This document shows positions 7,876 to 11,142 of a stretch of 11,142 bases of DNA, in pieces. Source of the stretch: Pseudomonadota bacterium. Lineage in GTDB: Bacteria > Pseudomonadota > Alphaproteobacteria > Rhizobiales > Rhizobiaceae. The position numbers and the translations under genes were made by a program. Numbering within the stretch: position 1 is the stretch's first letter; each line of letters begins with the position of its first letter. Below the pieces are notes generated by a model. It had not been told where the DNA came from. It saw only the letters and a list, made by a program, of their open reading frames with translations, and made no database searches. Location: positions 1 through 11,142 of the forward strand of contig JAEZXX010000107.1 in the NCBI GenBank assembly GCA_023419535.1. The letters run 5' to 3'.

Positions 7876-8425
7876 GGCCGCTTACGAACCCCGCCTCAAG
7901 GCGGTCTACCGCGACGAGATCCGCAAGCAGCTGCTCGAGAAGTTCTCCTACAAGAACGAGATGCAGGTGCCGCGGCTCGACAAGATCGTGATCAATATGG
8001 GCGTCGGCGAGGCGACGGGCGACTCCAAGAAGCCGTCCGTGGCGGCCGAGGACCTGGCGCGCATCGCCGGCCAGAAGCCGGTGATCACGAAGGCGCGCAA
8101 CTCGATCGCGGGCTTCAAGGTCCGCGAGAACATGCCGATCGGCGCGAAGGTCACGCTGCGCAAGGACAAGATGTACGAGTTCGTCGACCGGCTCGTCCAG
8201 ATCGCCCTGCCGCGCGTGCGCGACTTCCGCGGCCTGAACCCCAAGAGCTTCGATGGCCGCGGCAACTTCGCCATGGGCATCAAGGAGCACATCGTGTTCC
8301 CCGAGATCAACTACGACAAGGTTGATCAGATGTGGGGCATGGACATCATCGTGTGTACGACGGCGAAGACCGACGAGGAAGCGCGCGCCCTCCTGACGGC
8401 GTTCAACTTCCCGTTCCGCCAGTAA
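7868..8425 (+). CDS. rplE: 50S ribosomal protein L5
   Basis: L5 binds 5S rRNA in the central protuberance and contacts P-site tRNA. The product has 185 residues (E. coli 179). Family hallmarks are RLDKIVINMGVGEATGDSKK near residue 40, GQKPVITKARNSIAGFKVRE, ALPRVRDFRGLNPKSFDGRG, and GIKEHIVFPEINYDKV. The start overlaps rplX by eight bases, with GGAG at 7855-7858 inside the rplX coding region as ribosome binding site. In E. coli the spc repressor S8 binds mRNA around the rplE start. Here the overlap leaves no spacer for such a site, and I could not recognise an S8-type helix by eye. Confidence 0.98.
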   Translation: MAEAAYEPRLKAVYRDEIRKQLLEKFSYKNEMQVPRLDKIVINMGVGEATGDSKKPSVAAEDLARIAGQKPVITKARNSIAGFKVRENMPIGAKVTLRKDKMYEFVDRLVQIALPRVRDFRGLNPKSFDGRGNFAMGIKEHIVFPEINYDKVDQMWGMDIIVCTTAKTDEEARALLTAFNFPFRQ

Positions 8426-8450
8426 CGGCAGGCGAAAAGGATATAGCGAC

Positions 8451-8756
8451 ATGGCCAAGAAAAGCGCCGTCGAGAAGAACAAGCGCCGCGAGAAGCTGGT
8501 GGCCCGGTACGCCACCAAGCGCGAGGCGCTGAAGAAGATCACCACGGACCAGTCCGCCTCGATGGAGGACCGGTTCCGTGCGCAGCTGCAGCTCGCCGAG
8601 CTGCCGCGCAACTCGTCGAAGACGCGGGTCCGCAACCGCTGCGAGGTGACGGGCCGTCCGCGCGCCTACTACCGCAAGCTCAAGATGAGCCGTATCGCGC
8701 TCCGGGACCTCGGCAACAACGGCCAGATCCCCGGCGTCGTGAAGTCGAGCTGGTAA
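8451..8756 (+). CDS. rpsN: 30S ribosomal protein S14, zinc-free type
   Basis: S14 is a head protein of the small subunit, close to S3 and S10. The product has 101 residues, the length of the long zinc-independent (C-minus) form. The segment RNRCEVTGRPRAYYRKLKMSR lacks the paired CxxC motifs of the short zinc-binding form and has just one cysteine there. The N-terminus AKKSAVEKNKRREKLV and the end PGVVKSSW are typical. AAAAGGA at 8435-8441, nine bases upstream, supports the start. It keeps the standard place between rplE and rpsH. Confidence 0.98.
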   Translation: MAKKSAVEKNKRREKLVARYATKREALKKITTDQSASMEDRFRAQLQLAELPRNSSKTRVRNRCEVTGRPRAYYRKLKMSRIALRDLGNNGQIPGVVKSSW

Positions 8757-8768
8757 GGAGAGACGATC

Positions 8769-9167
8769 ATGGCTTTGTCCGATCCGCTCGGCGATATGCT
8801 GACCCGCATCCGCAACGCGACGATGCGCAACAAGAACTCGGTGGCGACGCCGGCCTCCAAGCTGCGCGCGCGCGTGCTCGACGTCCTGAAGGACGAGGGC
8901 TACATCCGGGGCTACACCGAGACGACGTTCGAGAACGGCACGTCCGAGTTCAACATCGAGCTGAAGTACTACGAGGGCCAGCCGGTCATCCGTGAGATCA
9001 GCCGCGTGTCGAAGCCGGGCCGCCGGGTCTACGTCTCCTCCAAGACGATCCCGAACGTCGCGAACGGCCTGGGCATCTCGGTGCTCTCCACGCCCAAGGG
9101 CGTGATGGCCGACCACAGCGCCCGTGAACAGAATGTCGGCGGCGAGGTCCTCTGCCAGGTCTTCTGA
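8769..9167 (+). CDS. rpsH: 30S ribosomal protein S8
   Basis: S8 is a primary binder of the central domain of 16S rRNA; in E. coli it also represses translation of the spc operon. The 132-residue product is of family length. It begins ALSDPLGDMLTRIRNA, contains KPGRRVYVSSKTIPNVANGLGI and ends with the S8 signature GVMADHSAREQNVGGEVLC. The start has the strong AAGGAG at 8755-8760, which includes the rpsN stop region, eight bases before ATG. A 44-base gap separates it from rplF, longer than most here. Confidence 0.98.
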   Translation: MALSDPLGDMLTRIRNATMRNKNSVATPASKLRARVLDVLKDEGYIRGYTETTFENGTSEFNIELKYYEGQPVIREISRVSKPGRRVYVSSKTIPNVANGLGISVLSTPKGVMADHSAREQNVGGEVLCQVF

Positions 9168-9211
9168 CCTGGCTTTGGATCGCAAGCTGACTGAAACCGA
9201 CAGGTTCTACG

Positions 9212-9745
9212 ATGTCTCGTATTGGTAAGAAGCCCGTAGCGGTTCCGAGTGGCGTGACGGCATCCGTCGACGGCCAGACCGTTCGCGCGAAGGGCCCGAA
9301 GGGTGAGCTCTCCTTCGTCGTCAACGACGAAGTGCTCGTGAAGATGGAAGACGGGGGGGTCAAGGTCGATCCCCGCGACCAGTCGAAGGACGCGCGGTCG
9401 AAGTGGGGCATGAGCCGCACGATGATCGCCAACATCCTGACCGGCGTCGAGAAAGGTTTCGAGAAGCGTCTCGAGATCAACGGCGTCGGCTACCGTGCCG
9501 CGATGCAGGGCAAGAACCTGCAGCTCGCGCTCGGCTTCAGCCACGACGTCGTCTATCAGGTGCCGCAGGGCATCACGGTCGCCGTCCCGAAGCCGACCGA
9601 GATCGTCGTGACCGGCATCGACAAGCAGCAGGTCGGCCAGGTCGCCGCCGAAATCCGCGAGTATCGCGGTCCCGAGCCCTACAAGGGCAAGGGCGTGAAG
9701 TACGCGGGCGAGAAGATCGTCCGTAAGGAAGGCAAGAAGAAGTAG
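9212..9745 (+). CDS. rplF: 50S ribosomal protein L6
   Basis: L6 binds 23S rRNA near the base of the L7/L12 stalk and the factor-binding site, and is needed late in subunit assembly. The product has 177 residues (family about 177) in two similar domains. Visible are SRIGKKPVAVPSGVTASVDG at the start, VEKGFEKRLEINGVGYRA at the domain junction, and the C-terminal L6 signature GPEPYKGKGVKYAGE. The ribosome binding site is weak (AGG at 9202-9204), so translation may rely on rpsH. The first dozen codons use several A/T-ending choices (TCT CGT ATT GGT), less biased than neighbours. A seven-G run at 9353-9359 is read in frame as part of GGV. Confidence 0.98.
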   Translation: MSRIGKKPVAVPSGVTASVDGQTVRAKGPKGELSFVVNDEVLVKMEDGGVKVDPRDQSKDARSKWGMSRTMIANILTGVEKGFEKRLEINGVGYRAAMQGKNLQLALGFSHDVVYQVPQGITVAVPKPTEIVVTGIDKQQVGQVAAEIREYRGPEPYKGKGVKYAGEKIVRKEGKKK

Positions 9746-9754
9746 GGCGCGAAC

Positions 9755-10117
9755 ATGGCTACGCAGAAGGATACCCTCCGGCGCCGCGCCGAGCGCGTCC
9801 GTCGGACGATCAAGAAGGTTGCGAACGGGCGTCCCCGCCTGTCCGTGCACCGTTCGTCCAAGAACATCTACGTGCAGGTGATCGACGACGCGGAGGGCCG
9901 CACGCTGGCCTCGGCGTCCTCGCTCGACCCGAAGCTGCGCGGCGATCTGAAGACCGGCGCGGACGTCGCGGCGGCCTCCGCCGTTGGCAAGCTGGTGGCG
10001 GAGCGCGCCAAGGAAGCCGGCGTCACCGACGTCGTCTTCGATCGCGGCGCCTTCATCTACCACGGCCGCATCAAGGCCCTGGCCGAGGCGGCCCGCGAGG
10101 GCGGCCTGAACTTCTGA
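9755..10117 (+). CDS. rplR: 50S ribosomal protein L18
   Basis: L18 binds 5S rRNA and, with L5, attaches it to the large subunit. The 120-residue product is of usual length (E. coli 117). The basic N-terminus (RRRAERVRRTIKKV) precedes RPRLSVHRSSKNIYVQVIDD, and the C-terminal part GVTDVVFDRGAFIYHGRIKAL is the family signature, ending GLNF. It begins nine bases after rplF with only a weak purine stretch upstream. It is followed by a 152-base spacer before rpsE, far longer than the short gap usual at this junction. Confidence 0.98.
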   Translation: MATQKDTLRRRAERVRRTIKKVANGRPRLSVHRSSKNIYVQVIDDAEGRTLASASSLDPKLRGDLKTGADVAAASAVGKLVAERAKEAGVTDVVFDRGAFIYHGRIKALAEAAREGGLNF

Positions 10118-10122
10118 TCGAA

Positions 10123-10138
10123 CGGGCGCCCGCGCCCG
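10123..10138 (+). other. Stem-loop 1 of the rpsE leader
   Basis: CGGGCG at 10123-10128 pairs perfectly with CGCCCG at 10133-10138 around a CCCG tetraloop, five bases after the rplR stop. It is followed by GCCATCAGG, without a T-run, so a terminator is unlikely. Confidence 0.3.
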
Positions 10139-10156
10139 CCATCAGGAAAACTTGAG

Positions 10157-10204
10157 ATGCACGCCCGGCGCCGCGGTTCCCCCGCGCGCCGGATCGTGCT
10201 TTAA
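10157..10204 (+). other. Candidate Arg-rich leader peptide upstream of rpsE
   Basis: An ATG at 10157 opens a 15-codon frame, MHARRRGSPARRIVL, ending at TAA 10202-10204. Five of 15 codons are arginine (CGG or CGC). AGGA at 10144-10147, nine bases upstream, could serve as ribosome binding site. A stable hairpin lies inside the frame (10165-10192), and a second one starts three bases after the stop (10208-10229), a layout like attenuator leaders. Arg codons are expected by chance in such GC-rich DNA, and I know of no such peptide in front of rpsE, so this remains a candidate. Confidence 0.25.
10165..10192 (+). other. Stem-loop 2 of the rpsE leader
   Basis: CCGGCG (10165-10170) pairs with CGCCGG (10187-10192), and after one bulged C (10171) CGCGG (10172-10176) pairs with CCGCG (10182-10186). 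This gives eleven G-C pairs around a TTCCC loop. It lies entirely within the candidate leader peptide, so a translating ribosome would open it. Confidence 0.4.
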
Positions 10205-10207
10205 GCC

Positions 10208-10229
10208 GGTCCGTCCGTTTCGACGGACC
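10208..10229 (+). other. Stem-loop 3 of the rpsE leader
   Basis: GGTCCGTC at 10208-10215 pairs perfectly with GACGGACC at 10222-10229 around a six-base loop CGTTTC. Eight contiguous pairs make it a strong stem. It is followed by ATCCCCGAAG, so no intrinsic terminator. The rpsE Shine-Dalgarno lies 29 bases further on and is not covered by it. Confidence 0.4.
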
Positions 10230-10269
10230 ATCCCCGAAGACGCCTCCGGAAAAGAACAAGGAACAGGAT

Positions 10270-10827
10270 ATGGCGCCTCGCAACGAACGGAACGACCGCA
10301 ACGAGCGGGATGACGGTTTCGTCGACAAGCTGGTTCACATCAACCGCGTCGCCAAGGTGGTGAAGGGCGGACGTCGCTTCGGCTTCGCCGCGCTCGTCGT
10401 CGTCGGCGATCTCAAGGGCCGCGTCGGCTTCGGCCACGGCAAGGCGCGCGAGGTGCCGGAAGCGATCCGCAAGGCGACAGACGCCGCCAAGCGCGCGCTG
10501 ATCCGCGTCCCGCTGCGCGAAGGCCGCACGCTGCATCACGACGTCTTCGGCCGTCACGGCGCCGGCAAGGTGCATCTGCGCGCGGCGCCTCCCGGAACCG
10601 GCATCATCGCCGGCGGTCCGATGCGCGCGGTGTTCGACTCGCTTGGCATGCAGGACGTGGTGGCGAAGTCGCTGGGCTCGTCGAATCCATACAACATGGT
10701 GCGCGCCACCTTCGATGCCCTGAAGCATCAGGATTCGCCGCGTTCGGTTGCGGCGCGTCGCTCGATCAAGGTCTCGACCCTGCAGGCGCGTCGCCGCGAA
10801 GAGGGTGTCGAGGCGACGGCCGAGTGA
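10270..10827 (+). CDS. rpsE: 30S ribosomal protein S5
   Basis: S5 lies at the mRNA entry channel with S3 and S4, affects decoding accuracy, and carries the loop next to the spectinomycin site. The product has 185 residues, longer than E. coli S5 (167), because of an Asn/Arg/Asp-rich N-terminal extension (MAPRNERNDRNERDD) and a charged C-terminal tail. The double-stranded RNA-binding domain shows FVDKLVHINRVAKVVKGGRR, with KGGRR at 32-36, and RVGFGHGKAREVPEAIRKA. The second domain has PPGTGIIAGGPMRAVFDSLG and SLGSSNPYNMVRATFDAL. The start has AAGGA seven bases upstream. It stands after an unusually long spacer and 30 bases before rpmD. Confidence 0.98.
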   Translation: MAPRNERNDRNERDDGFVDKLVHINRVAKVVKGGRRFGFAALVVVGDLKGRVGFGHGKAREVPEAIRKATDAAKRALIRVPLREGRTLHHDVFGRHGAGKVHLRAAPPGTGIIAGGPMRAVFDSLGMQDVVAKSLGSSNPYNMVRATFDALKHQDSPRSVAARRSIKVSTLQARRREEGVEATAE

Positions 10828-10857
10828 TCGGTCCAGTCATTGGAAAGCTGAATTGTC

Positions 10858-11049
10858 ATGGCAGCGAACAAAACCATTAAGGTCGAGCAGGTCGGCAGCC
10901 CGATCCGCCGTGAAGCCACCCAGCGCCAGACGCTGATTGGCCTTGGACTGAACAAGATTGGCCGCGTGAGGGAATTGCCAGACAATCCGTCCACGCGCGG
11001 CATGATCGACAAGGTCGGGCACCTCGTCCGCATTGTCGAAGGCAAATAG
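10858..11049 (+). CDS. rpmD: 50S ribosomal protein L30
   Basis: L30 is a small peripheral 23S rRNA-binding protein. The product has 63 residues (family about 58-63). It shows the L30 pattern: KTIKVEQVGSPIRREATQRQT, then LIGLGLNKIGRVRELPDNP, then RGMIDKVGHLVRIVEG. The ribosome binding site is weak (GGAAAG 10842-10847, ten bases upstream). Codon use is clearly less biased than in the core ribosomal genes: by my count 15 of 63 codons end in A or T, and it uses AGG and TTG. rplO would be the next gene in the usual order, but a palindromic repeat follows up to the window edge. Confidence 0.97.
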   Translation: MAANKTIKVEQVGSPIRREATQRQTLIGLGLNKIGRVRELPDNPSTRGMIDKVGHLVRIVEGK

Positions 11050-11054
11050 TCATT

Positions 11055-11138
11055 CGTCACGCCCGCGCTTGGCGCGGGCATCCACGTTATTCGTGTTTTA
11101 GGCCGAGACGTGGATGACCGGGGCAAACCCGGTCATGA
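11055..11138. repeat. Inverted pair of REP-like palindromic units after rpmD
   Basis: Two similar units face each other. The left unit contains hairpin GCCCGCGC 11061-11068 / GCGCGGGC 11072-11079 with a TTG loop. The right unit contains ATGACCGGG 11114-11122 / CCCGGTCAT 11128-11136 with a five-base loop. An outer stem joins them: ATCCACGT 11080-11087 with ACGTGGAT 11108-11115. Reversing the right unit shows that both share a pattern of TCA-G-CCGxG-TTG-C-CGG-CATCCACG, so they are copies of one element. From memory this resembles a dispersed intergenic palindromic repeat common in Bradyrhizobium and related Hyphomicrobiales; I could not search. It may also act as a transcription or mRNA stability element. 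The element may continue past the right edge. Confidence 0.7.
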
Positions 11139-11142
11139 GAAC

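Larger units (their letters stand above)
10118..10269 (+). promoter_or_regulatory. Long structured rplR–rpsE spacer
   Basis: Where most bacteria have a few to about twenty bases, this window has 152. It holds three potential stem-loops (10123-10138, 10165-10192, 10208-10229) and a possible 15-codon ORF at 10157-10204, and ends with the rpsE ribosome binding site AAGGA at 10258-10262, seven bases before ATG. I see no convincing promoter, no T-run after the hairpins and no similarity to the REP-like unit found after rpmD. It could be an RNA regulator, a processing site or the scar of an insertion. Confidence 0.4.

Noticed and set aside
9353..9359. Seven-G run in rplF as a frameshift or programmed slip site
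   Set aside because: The frame is intact across it, the protein is full length and matches L6 on both sides, and no slippery site arrangement is seen.
11061..11100. Intrinsic terminator after rpmD
   Set aside because: The perfect stem at 11061-11079 is not followed directly by a T-run; the T-rich stretch near 11095 is about 15 bases away. The inverted doublet explains the stem better.

Overview
This window is a stretch of the conserved str–S10–spc ribosomal protein gene cluster of a GC-rich alphaproteobacterium. All recognised genes lie on the plus strand. The protein sequences (396-residue EF-Tu, long L22, L3 with an Ala-rich tail, C-minus type S14 without zinc cysteines) and the palindromic repeat at the right end fit the order Hyphomicrobiales (Rhizobiales). 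The order is an inference from remembered family features, and I cannot name a genus.

Layout: 1-498 is the 3' end of fusA (EF-G), followed by complete tuf (EF-Tu, 563-1753), the end of the str operon. A 171-base spacer with four predicted stem-loops leads into the S10 operon: rpsJ, rplC, rplD, rplW, rplB, rpsS, rplV, rpsC, rplP, rpmC, rpsQ (1925-7110). The spc operon follows: rplN, rplX, rplE, rpsN, rpsH, rplF, rplR, rpsE, rpmD (7176-11049). The gene order is the classical bacterial one with nothing missing or inserted. rplO and secY would be expected just beyond the right edge. The final 93 bases are a paired, inverted REP-like palindromic repeat.

The genes work together: 20 ribosomal proteins for both subunits, plus two translational GTPases, are made in stoichiometric amounts from long polycistronic mRNAs. 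Most junctions are tight. Stop and start codons overlap at rplC/rplD, rplD/rplW, rplV/rpsC and rplX/rplE, and Shine-Dalgarno sequences often sit inside the preceding gene, which suggests translational coupling.

I see no accessory system, defence locus or mobile gene. The points worth a second look are in the non-coding parts: the structured tuf–rpsJ leader with a small ORF whose stop overlaps the rpsJ start, a competing strong ribosome binding site upstream of rplC that can be folded away, an unusually long structured rplR–rpsE spacer with a possible 15-codon Arg-rich leader peptide, and the REP-like doublet inside the spc operon.
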